DNA from: CAIQPV01 sp963719855
GTDB taxonomy: Bacteria > Pseudomonadota > Gammaproteobacteria > Burkholderiales > Gallionellaceae
Assembly: GCA_963719855.1 (NCBI GenBank)
Contig: CAVRDK010000004.1
Location: 1 to 64,000 of the forward strand
Direction of reading: 5' to 3'
Length of the DNA: 64,000 nucleotides
Of this stretch, positions 24,204 to 33,397 are shown piece by piece (position 1 is the stretch's first letter; the number at the start of each line of letters is the position of its first letter). A program made the translations under genes and the position numbers. The notes beneath the pieces are model-generated. The model made no database searches and was not told where the DNA came from. It saw only the letters and a program-made list of their open reading frames with translations.

Positions 24204-26486
24204 ATGGCATTGAACGATACGGTCGATAAATCCACCCCTTTGCCGGGCCGACTGGCAGCGTTGCTGCGCGAATCGCGCTGGCTGCTGTTGCTTGCCGTGG
24301 CTTTGTATTTAATCCTTATCCTGTACGGTTACGATCACAACGATCCTGCATGGTCGCACAGCGCAAGCGGCGCGGTGCTGCACAATCCTGGCGGCGTGTT
24401 CGGCGCGTGGTTGGCGGATGTGCTGCTGTATGTATTTGGTTTTTCAGCGTGGTGGTGGGCGGCGTTTTTAGTGCAGCGCGTGTGGGCGGGCTATCGCGGC
24501 ATTGCTCCCGACGGTCTGTTTGATCGCCGCGCCTTGTGGGTGGCGTTGCTCGGTTTCACCGTACTGCTGCTGTCCTCCAGCGCACTGGAAGCGTTGCGGC
24601 TATACAGCCTGAAAGCCGCGCTGCCACTCGCTCCCGGCGGCATGCTCGGCGCGGTGTTGGGTGACAAGCTGGCGCATTTGCTGGGCTTTACCGGTGCAAC
24701 CCTGTTCCTGCTGGCGCTGATGGCTGCCAGCTTCAGTTTGTTCAGCGGGCTATCGTGGCTGCGTTTTACAGACTGGCTGGGAATGGCTATTGAGGTGAGC
24801 TATTTCTGGGTACGCAATACCTGGCAGACATGGCAGGATAGGCGCATCGGCACTCATGCGCTGGCTGAACGCAAAGTTGTGGTGGAAGTAGAAAAAAAGC
24901 GCGTGGAGGAGCACCAGCCCATTTACATCGAACCACCAGTCCTGGAAGTGCCGCAATCCAAGCGTGTGGCGGAAGAAAAGCAAGTCCCGCTGTTTGCCAA
25001 CATGCCCGACTCGCCTCTGCCGCCGCTGCATTTGCTGGATCAACCTGCGCATGAAATCGAAGTGCTGTCCAACGATATGCTGGAATTCACCTCGCGCCTG
25101 ATCGAACGCAAGCTCATGGATTTCGGCGTGGAAGTGAAGGTCGTGGCGGCCTATCCGGGGCCGGTTATTACGCGCTACGAGATTGAACCCGCAGTCGGCG
25201 TGAAGGGCAGCCAGATCACCAGTCTGGTAAAAGATCTGGCGCGCGCGCTGTCGGTGGTAAGTATCCGTGTGGTCGAAACCATTCCCGGCAAGGCCTATAT
25301 GGCGCTGGAATTACCCAACCCGAAACGCCAGGTGGTAAAGCTCTCGGAGATTTTGAGTTCGCAGGCTTATGCGGACATGAACTCGCCGCTCACCATGGCG
25401 ATGGGCAAAGACATTGCGGGTAAGCCGGTGGTAGCCGACCTGGGGAAAATGCCGCACGTGCTGGTGGCAGGCACTACCGGTTCCGGCAAATCGGTGGCGA
25501 TCAACGCCATGATCCTGAGCCTGCTGTACAAGGCCACGCCGCAGCAGGTGCGCCTGCTGCTGGTTGATCCCAAGATGCTGGAGCTGTCTGTGTACGAAGA
25601 CATTCCGCATCTGTTGGCACCAGTGGTTACCGACATGCGCCTTGCCGCATCCGCCTTGAACTGGTGTGTGCAGGAGATGGAGAAACGCTACAAGCTCATG
25701 TCTCACTTCGGTGTGCGCAACATCGCCGGTTACAACCAGAAAGTGCGCGAAGCAGCCAAAGACGGGAAGCCTCTGACCAACCCGTTCACCTTGACGCCAG
25801 ACAATCCGGAAGTTCTGGAAGAAATGTATTTAATCGTGGTGTTTATCGATGAACTGGCCGACCTGATGATGGTAGTGGGCAAAAAAGTCGAAGAACTGAT
25901 CGCGCGCCTGGCGCAGAAGGCACGCGCCTCCGGCATACATCTGGTACTGGCAACACAGCGCCCCTCGGTGGACGTGATTACCGGACTCATCAAGGCCAAC
26001 GTGCCGACGCGCGTGGCGTTTCAGGTATCGAGCAAAATAGACTCGCGCACCATTCTGGATCAGATGGGCGCGGAAGCGCTGCTCGGCCAAGGCGACATGC
26101 TTTACCTGCCGCCGGGCAGCGGTTATCCGCAACGCGTGCATGGCGCGTTCGTGTCCGACCAGGAAGTGCATCGCGTGGCGGAATACCTCAAGACACAGGG
26201 CGAACCGAATTATATCGAGGGTGTGTTGACCTCGCTGGAAGAGCAAGATGCGGGCGGCGATCTTGAAGGCGGTGGTGCGGATGCAGAATCCGATGCCTTG
26301 TACGACCAGGCAGTGGAGATCGTGGTGAAGTCGCGCCGCGCCTCCATCTCGCTGGTGCAACGCCATCTGCGCATTGGTTACAACCGCGCCGCGCGCCTAG
26401 TGGAACAGATGGAGCGCGCCGGAGTGGTAACCCCGATGCAGAGCAACGGCAACCGCGAAGTGCTTGCTCCGGCACGCCCTGAATAA
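24204..26486 (+). CDS. ftsK: DNA translocase FtsK
   Basis: A 760-residue septal DNA pump that segregates chromosome termini. The N-terminus has four hydrophobic helices (to about residue 190). A short linker and the alpha/beta motor follow, with Walker A VAGTTGSGKSVAIN, VFIDELADLMMV as Walker B, and the ATQRPSVDVITG segment. The C-terminal gamma winged helix (YDQAVEIVVKSRRASISLVQ...) recognises KOPS sequences. The linker is short compared with the enteric protein, as in many betaproteobacteria. The frame is open further upstream into the regulator gene, but ATG 24204 is the plausible start. Confidence 0.95.
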   Translation: MALNDTVDKSTPLPGRLAALLRESRWLLLLAVALYLILILYGYDHNDPAWSHSASGAVLHNPGGVFGAWLADVLLYVFGFSAWWWAAFLVQRVWAGYRGIAPDGLFDRRALWVALLGFTVLLLSSSALEALRLYSLKAALPLAPGGMLGAVLGDKLAHLLGFTGATLFLLALMAASFSLFSGLSWLRFTDWLGMAIEVSYFWVRNTWQTWQDRRIGTHALAERKVVVEVEKKRVEEHQPIYIEPPVLEVPQSKRVAEEKQVPLFANMPDSPLPPLHLLDQPAHEIEVLSNDMLEFTSRLIERKLMDFGVEVKVVAAYPGPVITRYEIEPAVGVKGSQITSLVKDLARALSVVSIRVVETIPGKAYMALELPNPKRQVVKLSEILSSQAYADMNSPLTMAMGKDIAGKPVVADLGKMPHVLVAGTTGSGKSVAINAMILSLLYKATPQQVRLLLVDPKMLELSVYEDIPHLLAPVVTDMRLAASALNWCVQEMEKRYKLMSHFGVRNIAGYNQKVREAAKDGKPLTNPFTLTPDNPEVLEEMYLIVVFIDELADLMMVVGKKVEELIARLAQKARASGIHLVLATQRPSVDVITGLIKANVPTRVAFQVSSKIDSRTILDQMGAEALLGQGDMLYLPPGSGYPQRVHGAFVSDQEVHRVAEYLKTQGEPNYIEGVLTSLEEQDAGGDLEGGGADAESDALYDQAVEIVVKSRRASISLVQRHLRIGYNRAARLVEQMERAGVVTPMQSNGNREVLAPARPE

Positions 26487-26491
26487 AAATC

Positions 26492-26601
26492 TACCACAGA
26501 GACACAGAGGCACAGAGAAAACCAAACGCCAAATAATTTGCCGTATTTTAGTTTCTCTTGTTTTTCCTCTGTGTCTCTGTGTCTCTATGGTGAAAGGTTT
26601 T
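26492..26601. repeat. CACAGAGACACAGAG palindromic element upstream of lolA
   Basis: Second copy of the element at 11852-12012. The left arm ACCACAGAGACACAGAGG begins at 26493. The right arm CCTCTGTGTCTCTGTGTCTC ends TATGGTGAAAGG, and the inner unique part is shorter than in the other copy. The right edge GGTGAAAGGTTTTGA abuts the lolA ATG and provides its ribosome-binding site, exactly as at murC. Confidence 0.85.
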
Positions 26602-26603
26602 GA

Positions 26604-27218
26604 ATGTTCCAGAAATTTATATTTTGTTTTTTGCTGACGGCTGCAACTACCGCCCATGCCGATGCCATCGACAAACTAAAAACCTTCATCGCCTCCACTC
26701 ATTCAGGGCAGGCAAATTTCACTCAGGATGTGCTGGATAAAGGCGGCAAGAAGATTCAATCTGCGTCTGGCACCATGCAGTTCGTGCGACCGGGAAAATT
26801 CCGCTGGGCCTACCAGAAACCCTATGAACAATTGATCGTGGGCGATGGCGAAAAATTCTGGCTGTATGATGCAGATCTCAATCAGGTCACAGTGAAGAAG
26901 CTGGATGCGGCGCTGGGCAGCAGTCCGGCAGCGTTGTTGTCCGGCAACAACGAAATCGAGCGCGGCTTTGTGTTGAAAGACATGGGCAGCCGCGATGGGC
27001 AGGATTGGATGCAAGCCACACCGCGCACACCAGACACCAGCTTTGAAAAAATCCTCATGGCGTTCGATGCACAGTCCAATCTGTCCATCATGGAACTACA
27101 TGATGCTTTCAGCCACAAAACAGTATTGCGTTTTTCCAACATGCAACGCAATCCGCAGTTATCGCCAACTTTATTCAAGTTCGTGCCGCCCAAGGGCACG
27201 GATGTACTGGGCGAATGA
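26604..27218 (+). CDS. lolA: outer-membrane lipoprotein carrier LolA
   Basis: A 204-residue periplasmic chaperone that ferries lipoproteins from the LolCDE transporter to LolB. It has a signal peptide with cleavage near THAHADA. The conserved segments GQANFTQDVLDKGGKKIQ, GKFRWAYQKPYEQLIVGDG and KFWLYDADLNQVTVKKL are seen. Position between ftsK and rarA is the usual proteobacterial order. Its ribosome-binding site (GAAAGG) is part of an interspersed repeat. Confidence 0.93.
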   Translation: MFQKFIFCFLLTAATTAHADAIDKLKTFIASTHSGQANFTQDVLDKGGKKIQSASGTMQFVRPGKFRWAYQKPYEQLIVGDGEKFWLYDADLNQVTVKKLDAALGSSPAALLSGNNEIERGFVLKDMGSRDGQDWMQATPRTPDTSFEKILMAFDAQSNLSIMELHDAFSHKTVLRFSNMQRNPQLSPTLFKFVPPKGTDVLGE

Positions 27219-27258
27219 TTTCCAGATGTTAAGGAAAATTGTATATTTACCACCAAAC

Positions 27259-27352
27259 ACTTCCCCCTTTGAAAAAGGGGGACTGAGGGGGATTTTAGGT
27301 AGGCGAAATATCCACGTGTTTAAATCCCCCCTGCCCCCCCTTTTGCAAAGTG
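27259..27352. repeat. CCCCCTTTGAAAAAGGGGGA palindromic repeat pair
   Basis: TCCCCCTTTGAAAAAGGGGG (from 27262) and an inverted partner TCCCCCCTGCCCCCCCTTTT (from about 27324) flank a 25-bp spacer in the lolA-rarA gap. Such G/C-tract palindromes are common intergenic repeats and can form a stem in RNA. The right edge touches the rarA start region. The pair could act as a weak terminator for lolA. Confidence 0.65.
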
Positions 27353-27358
27353 GGGAAT

Positions 27359-28678
27359 ATGTCCACCGATAGTCTGTTCGACTCCCCGTCTCCCGCTGCG
27401 CCGCTGGCTGAGCGGCTGCGTCCCCGACACATAGACGAGGTAATCGGCCAGTCGCACCTGCTGGGGCCGGGCAGGCCGTTGCGGCTGGCGTTCGAATCCG
27501 GCAAGCTGCATTCTATGATTTTGTGGGGGCCACCGGGCGTAGGCAAGACCACGCTGGCGCGGCTGATGGCGTCGGCGTTTGATTCCGAATTCGTTCCGCT
27601 GTCGGCGGTGCTGTCAGGGGTGAAGGATATCCGCGAGGCCATCGCGCAGGCGCAGCAAATGCTGCAACAACGCGGGCGTCACACTATCCTGTTCGTGGAC
27701 GAAGTACATCGCTTCAACAAGTCACAGCAGGATGCCTTCCTGCCTTTCGTCGAACAGGGGCTGGTGACTTTCATCGGCGCAACCACCGAGAATCCATCAT
27801 TTGAGGTGAACAACGCGCTGTTGTCGCGCGCTCAGGTATATGTGCTGCATTCGCTGTCGGCGGAAGAGTTGGGCGTGTTGTTCGACCATGCGCAGCAACT
27901 GGAATTGGGAGATTTGCAGTTCGATGACGATGCGCGCGAGCGCATCATAGGTTACGCCGACGGCGACGCGCGCCGTTTGCTCAACGTGCTGGAGCAATTG
28001 CAAACCGCCGCACAAGCCGCTGGCGTGAGCAAGATAGACAATGCCTTCCTCGACAACACACTGGCGCAGAACCTGCGCCGCTTCGACAAGGGCGGCGAGG
28101 CATTCTATGACCAGATTTCCGCGCTGCATAAATCAGTGCGCGGTTCCAACCCCGATGCTGCATTGTATTGGCTGGTGCGCATGCTGGACGGCGGCGTCGA
28201 TCCGCGCTACATGGCGCGGCGCATCGTGCGCATGGCGTGGGAAGATATCGGCCTGGCCGATCCGCGCGCTATTCAATTAACCATGGATGCGGCGCAAACT
28301 TACGAGCGTCTCGGTTCGCCCGAAGGCGAATTGGCGCTGGCGCAAGCCGTGCTCTATCTGGCCTGCGCGCCCAAGTCGAATGCCGGATATGTCGCGTATA
28401 ATGCCGCGCGTGCCTGGGTAGCGAAAGACGGCTCGCGCGAAGTGCCGCTGCATTTGCGCAACGCCCCGACCAAGCTGATGAAGCAACTCGATTACGGTAA
28501 AGATTACCGTTATGCGCACAATGAGGCAGACGGTTATGCGGCGGGAGAAAATTATTTTCCCAATGACATGCCGGAAGTGAGCTTTTACCAGCCGACGGAG
28601 CGTGGGCTGGAAGCAAAGATTGCCGAGAAGCTGGCGCATTTGCGCGAGCTGGATGCGGTAGCAAAAAAGAAAATGTAG
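27359..28678 (+). CDS. rarA: replication-associated recombination protein RarA (MgsA)
   Basis: A 439-residue AAA+ ATPase related to clamp-loader subunits that acts at stalled forks. Walker A is LWGPPGVGKTTLARLM. The Walker B/sensor region is ILFVDEVHRFNKSQQDAFLP, followed by FIGATTENPSFEVNNALLSR. The C-terminal tetramerisation domain has DPRYMARRIVRMAWEDIGLA. ATG 27359 is preferred to an in-frame GTG at 27350. The stop codon TAG lies within the left edge of a GTAGGGTGAGTTAGCG repeat. Confidence 0.94.
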   Translation: MSTDSLFDSPSPAAPLAERLRPRHIDEVIGQSHLLGPGRPLRLAFESGKLHSMILWGPPGVGKTTLARLMASAFDSEFVPLSAVLSGVKDIREAIAQAQQMLQQRGRHTILFVDEVHRFNKSQQDAFLPFVEQGLVTFIGATTENPSFEVNNALLSRAQVYVLHSLSAEELGVLFDHAQQLELGDLQFDDDARERIIGYADGDARRLLNVLEQLQTAAQAAGVSKIDNAFLDNTLAQNLRRFDKGGEAFYDQISALHKSVRGSNPDAALYWLVRMLDGGVDPRYMARRIVRMAWEDIGLADPRAIQLTMDAAQTYERLGSPEGELALAQAVLYLACAPKSNAGYVAYNAARAWVAKDGSREVPLHLRNAPTKLMKQLDYGKDYRYAHNEADGYAAGENYFPNDMPEVSFYQPTERGLEAKIAEKLAHLRELDAVAKKKM

Positions 28679-28925
28679 GGTGAGTTAGCGTAGCGTAACC
28701 CACCATTTGTATTCGACAGGTTACGGGCTTCGCCCCAATGATATTCATTTAACCGTTCGTGGTGAGCTTGTCGAACCACTGGCTACGCAACTAGAGTCCT
28801 TCGACATAACCAGCGACTTAGCTGGCGTCTTTTGGCAGCCTAGTCGAATGGCTAGTAGTTACATCAAGCTCAGGACGAACGGAATTTTAAGTGAACAGTA
28901 TTGGGCTTCGCCCTAACCCGACCTA
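28674..28925. repeat. nested interspersed repeats between rarA and serS
   Basis: The outer unit begins TGTAGGGTGAGTTAGCGTAG at the rarA stop, and GGGCTTCGCCC occurs on both sides (28727-28736 region and about 28903-28912). Inside lies an inverted pair: AATGATATTCATTTAA then CCGTTCGTGGTGAGCTTGTC on the left, and the complement of CATCAAGCTCAGGACGAACG then GAATTTTAAGTGAACAGTAT on the right. Within the inner loop is a block (TTTGGCAGCC through GGCTAGTAGTTACATCA) also present at 42786-42822. The picture is one repeat inserted into another. No gene is present. Confidence 0.75.
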
Positions 28926-28943
28926 CACTGGAGCGGAGAAGAG

Positions 28944-30239
28944 ATGTTAGATATTCAAGCATTACGAAATGATTTGGACGGTGTGGCGGCACGGCTGGCT
29001 ACGCGAGGTTTTGTGCTGGATGCTGCACAATTTCAAGCGCTGGAAGCGCAGCGCAAGACCATCCAGACGCGCACGCAGGAATTGCAGGCCAAGCGCAACA
29101 GTTCATCCAAACTGATCGGACAAGCAAAGGCCAAGGGCGAAGACGTTTCGGCGATCATGGCAGAAGTTGCCAATCTGGGCGATGAACTCAAGCAACTGGA
29201 AGCGAAGCTGGAGCAGGTACAGCAAGAGTTGAATGCCTTCCTTTCTGTGATTCCCAACATGCCGCATGAAAGCGTTCCAGCAGGAAAATCCGAAGCTGAC
29301 AATCTCGAAGTGCGCAAGGTCGGCACCGTTTCGCAATTCACTTTTGAGGCGAAAGATCACGTCAGCATCGGCGAAGGTTTGGGCGGGTTGGATTTTGAGA
29401 CTGCCACCAAGATCAGCGGCGCGCGCTTCTCGCTGTTGAAAGGCCCGTTGGCGCGGCTGCATCGCGCGCTGGCGCAGTTCATGCTGGACACCCATACCGA
29501 GCAGCACGGCTATACCGAGACCTATGTGCCCTATCTGGTGAATGCAGAGTCGATGCGCGGCACTGGGCAATTGCCGAAGTTCGAGGAAGATTTGTTTCGT
29601 GTACCGCGCCAGATGAGCGATGGTAGTGAACAAAATTTCTATCTCATTCCAACAGCCGAAGTACCCGTAACCAACATGGTGCGTGACTCCATCGTGCCGC
29701 TGGAGCAACTGCCGCTGAAGTACGTGGCGCACACGCCATGCTTCCGTTCCGAGGCTGGTTCCTATGGCCGCGATACGCGCGGCATGATACGTCAGCATCA
29801 ATTCGACAAGGTGGAGTTGGTGCAGATCGTGCATCCGGAAAAATCCTACGAAGGACTGGAAGAGTTGCTTGGTCATGCCGAGACTATTCTGAAAAAATTA
29901 GCCCTGCCCTATCGCGTAGTGAAGTTGTGCACCGGCGACATGGGCTTCTCCGCCGCGATGACTTACGACATCGAAGTGTGGCTGCCAGCGCAGAACACCT
30001 ATCGCGAAATTTCTTCCTGCTCCAATTTCGAAGCATTCCAGGCGCGGCGCATGCAGGCGCGTTTCCGCAACGCACAGGGCAAACCGGAATTGCTGCATAC
30101 CCTGAATGGCTCGGGGCTGGCAGTGGGGCGCACCCTGGTTGCAGTGCTGGAGAATTATCAGCAGGCTGACGGCAGCGTGGTCGTGCCGGAAGTGCTGCGT
30201 TCCTATATGGGCGGGCTGGAAGTTATCAAGGCAAGCTGA
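28944..30239 (+). CDS. serS: seryl-tRNA synthetase
   Basis: A 431-residue class II synthetase. The N-terminal long coiled-coil arm (about residues 30-105, rich in K, Q and E) binds the tRNA-Ser variable loop. The catalytic core has motif 2 CFRSEAGSYGRDTRGMIRQH, the serine-site EISSCSNFEAFQARRM, and motif 3 LNGSGLAVGRTLVAVLENYQ. AGCGGAGAAGAG precedes ATG 28944. Its 3' end overlaps the convergent mltF stop by 14 bp. A tRNA-Ser gene lies 1.4 kb downstream. Confidence 0.96.
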   Translation: MLDIQALRNDLDGVAARLATRGFVLDAAQFQALEAQRKTIQTRTQELQAKRNSSSKLIGQAKAKGEDVSAIMAEVANLGDELKQLEAKLEQVQQELNAFLSVIPNMPHESVPAGKSEADNLEVRKVGTVSQFTFEAKDHVSIGEGLGGLDFETATKISGARFSLLKGPLARLHRALAQFMLDTHTEQHGYTETYVPYLVNAESMRGTGQLPKFEEDLFRVPRQMSDGSEQNFYLIPTAEVPVTNMVRDSIVPLEQLPLKYVAHTPCFRSEAGSYGRDTRGMIRQHQFDKVELVQIVHPEKSYEGLEELLGHAETILKKLALPYRVVKLCTGDMGFSAAMTYDIEVWLPAQNTYREISSCSNFEAFQARRMQARFRNAQGKPELLHTLNGSGLAVGRTLVAVLENYQQADGSVVVPEVLRSYMGGLEVIKAS

Positions 30240-31611
30240 ATTTAGTAGTCCCAGGCAATTTCAGGTGGAATGGCGTTGCTGCCAGATTCGGTATTTCGTG
30301 CGTGTCCATGTGTTTTAGCATGTCGTAGTACAGGTGCACTGTTTCGACCAGCACGACCGCCTCGCCGCCCCTCGCATAACCGTGTTTGGTCTGTTCGAAG
30401 TACTGGGGCTGTGCCAGTAGCGGCATCATCTTTTTTACATCCGACCAGTTGTCTGCGTTGAGCCCGTTGCGTGCGGCCAGGACGCGCGCGTCTTCCAGGT
30501 GCCCCAAGCCCTGATTGTAGGCCGCTAGCGCCAGCCAAGTGCGCTCTTCGTCCGCGATACGTGTGGGCAGTTGTTCCTTCATCAGTTGTAGATAGCGCGC
30601 TCCTGCCATAATGCTTTGGCGCGGGTCGAGACGATCGGTTACATTCATGCGGTCAGCCGTGTCCTCGGTCAGCATCATGATGCCGCGAACATTGGTGTAC
30701 GAGATAGCGAGCGGATTCCAGTGCGATTCATGATAGCCAATGGCCGCCAGCAACTGCCAGTCTATCCCTGTCACCGCTCCGGCTTCCTCGAACAGATGGC
30801 GCAAATGCGGCAACTCGGTTTGAGCCTTGGTGACGAAGGCGACCGAATCTATAGGTTCCAACCGCTCGTTATGTCCGTAAAAACGATCCAGCAAGCGGCG
30901 CAACGTGCCATCCTGCTTGATGAGCGCAAAAAACTTTTGCGCTTCCGCAAACAACGCCTCATCGCCATCCGGCGCGAACGCCCAAGCCAGCTTGGAAGGC
31001 GCAGCTATGTCGAATGCCGCATCCAGCTTGGGGTAGTAATTGCGCTCCAGCGCCAGTTGCTCCTCGTTGGCGATGGTGCATTCCAGTTTGCCTGCGGCCA
31101 CCTCGGCCAGAAGACTGGTGACGGTTTGGTGATGGCGTGCCTCCCAGTGCAGCGCAGGCAACTTTTGTTGCGCTTCGTGCAATGCTGCTTCCTGCGCCGA
31201 ACCGGCGGCTACGGCGATGGTTTTGCCAACCAGCCCACTCAGGCGTCGCGGCGGGTCATTGCACACCGCCTGCTCGCTCACGGTCTGGTAGGAGGATGCA
31301 AAGCGCAATCCCCCGGCCTCATTGCCGCGCAATCCGGCAGTAGCGATATGTGCTCTGCCTGTCATCAGCGCCGGAGTAATTTGATCCAGTGACAAGGGAA
31401 GCAGTTTGACTTTTACCTGCAATTGCTTGGCGAACAGCGCAATAAGCTGCTGCTCAAACTCTGTGTCCACGCTGCTCTCGCCCTGCGCCACAATGACCAT
31501 CAATTCTTCCCGCCATGGTTTTATGGTCGGTTCGGATGGCGTGCAGGCGGTGAGCAGAGTTGAACTCAGCCACACGAGCAAGATAAGATAGGGATGTACC
31601 GGGTTAGCCAT
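30226..31611 (-). CDS. mltF: MltF-like membrane-bound lytic murein transglycosylase
   Basis: A 461-residue protein that starts MANPVHPYLILLVWLSS and has a lipoprotein-type signal with lipobox LLTAC. It carries an SBP_bac_3-like solute-binding domain (about residues 40-270) followed by an SLT transglycosylase domain with the catalytic glutamate in AIGYHESHWNP, then MMLTEDTADRM and AARYL-type motifs. This two-domain layout is that of MltF (YfhD), which cleaves peptidoglycan from the outer membrane and is regulated by muropeptides. The open frame runs on through the tRNA gene, which is a shadow; ATG at 31611 or 31638 is the real start. Convergent with serS. Confidence 0.88.
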   Translation of the reverse strand: MANPVHPYLILLVWLSSTLLTACTPSEPTIKPWREELMVIVAQGESSVDTEFEQQLIALFAKQLQVKVKLLPLSLDQITPALMTGRAHIATAGLRGNEAGGLRFASSYQTVSEQAVCNDPPRRLSGLVGKTIAVAAGSAQEAALHEAQQKLPALHWEARHHQTVTSLLAEVAAGKLECTIANEEQLALERNYYPKLDAAFDIAAPSKLAWAFAPDGDEALFAEAQKFFALIKQDGTLRRLLDRFYGHNERLEPIDSVAFVTKAQTELPHLRHLFEEAGAVTGIDWQLLAAIGYHESHWNPLAISYTNVRGIMMLTEDTADRMNVTDRLDPRQSIMAGARYLQLMKEQLPTRIADEERTWLALAAYNQGLGHLEDARVLAARNGLNADNWSDVKKMMPLLAQPQYFEQTKHGYARGGEAVVLVETVHLYYDMLKHMDTHEIPNLAATPFHLKLPGTTKFSLP

Positions 31612-31660
31612 GTAAACATTCTGCCTGATTTTACGCATTACTGGTAAAATGCGCGGCCCC

Positions 31661-31752
<92 letters not shown>

Positions 31753-31800
31753 AATGTGTAACATACTGATTAAATAGCTTGCTTTAAAAACGTGATGGTA

Positions 31801-31841
31801 CAGCAATGGGGTGCAACTCAAAAAGTTGTACCCCATTGCTG
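31801..31841 (+). terminator. strong hairpin after tRNA-Ser
   Basis: An 18-base arm (31801-31818) pairs with 31824-31841 around the loop CAAAA, with a single G-U wobble. It is followed by GCTTTAG rather than a clean T-run. It lies 50 bp after the tRNA and before the glycine riboswitch. It is probably a transcription terminator or processing stem for the tRNA, but it could instead be a repeat element. Confidence 0.45.
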
Positions 31842-31934
31842 CTTTAGAACCAGACATTTCGCTTGCTCGCTACGCACAGGTCAACTTGCCGCGCATTCCC
31901 GTCTTCGGTATAGTGATGTCTGCCGTTCATACCA

Positions 31935-32095
31935 ATGGGAGAGTGTGCTACCCAGCACCGCCGAAGGCGCAACACCCGCAACCGCTCAGGCTAAAGGAAC
32001 CGTTGGATCAGGCAAATCTGGAGAGCGCTGTTTTAACAGCCACCGAAGGGGCACACGGCATTTGCCGCAATCTCTCAGGTACCAAGGACAGATGG
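31935..32095 (+). promoter_or_regulatory. tandem glycine riboswitch (gcvT motif)
   Basis: Two aptamers lie in series. The first has GGGAGAG, GCCGAAGGCGCAA and GCTCAGGCTAAAGGAACC (31937-32001 region). The second has GGAGAGC, CACCGAAGGGGCA, CTCTCAGGTACCAAGGACAG. These are the conserved core words of the glycine riboswitch, separated by the usual short linker. It precedes gcvT and is followed at once by an intrinsic terminator. In the known class, glycine binding usually allows read-through so that the cleavage system is made when glycine is abundant. Confidence 0.93.
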
Positions 32096-32127
32096 GGCGC
32101 AGCACGATTTCGTGCTGCGCCTTTTTT
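32096..32127 (+). terminator. riboswitch expression-platform terminator
   Basis: A perfect 12-bp stem, GGCGCAGCACGA (32096-32107) with TCGTGCTGCGCC (32110-32121), has a 2-base nominal loop followed by TTTTTT (32122-32127). It sits between the second glycine aptamer and the gcvT start, so it is the probable switch that glycine binding disrupts. Confidence 0.92.
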
Positions 32128-32145
32128 CATTCTCAGAAAGCAGAT

Positions 32146-33306
32146 ATGACGTTAAAACAGACTCCTTTGAATGCTGCGCACCGTGCCATGGGCGCGAAGA
32201 TGGTTGATTTCGGCGGCTGGGACATGCCGGTGAACTACGGCTCACAGATCGACGAACATCATCAGGTACGCAACGATTGCGGTATGTTCGACGTGTGCCA
32301 CATGCGCGTAGTGGATGCGAAGGGCGACGGCGTGCGCGCCTTCCTGCGTTACCTGCTGGCGAACAACGCCGACAAAATCACGCTGCCCGGCAAAGCGCTC
32401 TATTCCGCCATGCTGCGCCCTGACGGCGGCGTGATCGACGACCTCATCATCTATTTCATGACTGAGCAGTGGTTCCGCATCGTGGTGAACGCAGGCACGG
32501 CGGACAAGGACATCGCGTGGATGAAACAGCAGGCTGCGCAACATGCGCCGCAACTCACCATCACCTCGCGCGACGATCTGGCGATGGTTGCGGTGCAAGG
32601 CCCGAACGCGCGTGCCAAGGTATGGCAGGTGTTGCCAGATTTCAAAATACAGACTGAAAATCTACAGCCATTTCAGGCAGCACATATAGAAATGCCAACA
32701 CTGCCGGGTAATTCCACCACCGGGAAAATTGGCACTAACGATTTAGTTTGGCAACTTGCCATTAGCGGTGAAACATTTATTGCCCGCACTGGCTACACCG
32801 GCGAAGACGGTTTCGAGGTTATGCTACCCAAAGAGAAGGTGGAAGCATTCTGGTATGCACTGAACAAGGCGGGCGTAAAACCCATCGGTCTCGGCGCGCG
32901 CGATACGTTGCGTCTGGAAGCGGGCATGAATCTCTACGGGCAGGACATGGACGAAACCATCAACCCGCTGGAAGCGGGAATGGCCTGGACGGTAGACTTG
33001 AAGAGCGAGCGCGATTTCATCGGCAAAGCCGCGTTGCTGGCAAATCCGCCGACACGCAAGCTGGTCGGCCTGGTATTGCTGGATCGCGGTGTTTTGCGCG
33101 GACATCAGCAGATACATTGCGCGCAAGGTGCAGGCGAGATCACCAGCGGCAGCTTCTCGCCCACGCTGGAAAAATCCATCGCTCTGGCGCGTGTGCCAAA
33201 CGGCGTGCAAATCGGCGACACGGTACAAGTGGCGATTCGCGATAAAATGCTGGCGGCACAGGTGGTGAAATATCCGTTCGCACGCAATGGTAAAGGGTTG
33301 ATTTGA
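32146..33306 (+). CDS. gcvT: glycine cleavage system T protein (aminomethyltransferase)
   Basis: A 386-residue tetrahydrofolate-dependent aminomethyltransferase that releases ammonia from the lipoyl arm of GcvH and forms methylene-THF. It starts MTLKQTPLNAAHRAMGAKMV, with VDFGGWDMPVNY, GMFDVCHM, TGYTGEDGFEVM and LGARDTLRLEAGMNLYGQDM following in order. The frame is open to 31792 through the riboswitch, but those codons are non-coding RNA. ATG 32146 is the real start. First of the gcv genes and under glycine riboswitch control. Confidence 0.95.
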   Translation: MTLKQTPLNAAHRAMGAKMVDFGGWDMPVNYGSQIDEHHQVRNDCGMFDVCHMRVVDAKGDGVRAFLRYLLANNADKITLPGKALYSAMLRPDGGVIDDLIIYFMTEQWFRIVVNAGTADKDIAWMKQQAAQHAPQLTITSRDDLAMVAVQGPNARAKVWQVLPDFKIQTENLQPFQAAHIEMPTLPGNSTTGKIGTNDLVWQLAISGETFIARTGYTGEDGFEVMLPKEKVEAFWYALNKAGVKPIGLGARDTLRLEAGMNLYGQDMDETINPLEAGMAWTVDLKSERDFIGKAALLANPPTRKLVGLVLLDRGVLRGHQQIHCAQGAGEITSGSFSPTLEKSIALARVPNGVQIGDTVQVAIRDKMLAAQVVKYPFARNGKGLI

Positions 33307-33310
33307 AAAT

Positions 33311-33371
33311 GTAGGGTGGGCACATTGTGCCCACGCGAGGGAATGGTGGGCAGCGAATTGCCCACTCTACG
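33311..33371. repeat. GTAGGGTGGGCA palindromic repeat
   Basis: GTAGGGTGGGCACATTGTGC at the left and TTGCCCACTCTAC at the right are inverted arms, and an inner stem GGGCACATTGTGCCC is also present. It lies between gcvT and gcvH. A related unit (GGTGGGCACGATTCTGTGCC then CACGCGGAT) is at 42886-42914. It may stabilise or pause the gcv transcript; no gene. Confidence 0.7.
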
Positions 33372-33397
33372 AAATATATTATTTATCTGGAGATATC

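Noticed and set aside
30616..31392. 258-codon plus-strand frame
   Set aside because: Antisense to the mltF-like gene, with no domain and no ribosome-binding site; the minus strand carries the clear lipobox, binding and SLT motifs.
31792..32145. N-terminal extension of GcvT
   Set aside because: The codons fall in the hairpin, the glycine riboswitch and its terminator. The conserved protein starts at 32146.
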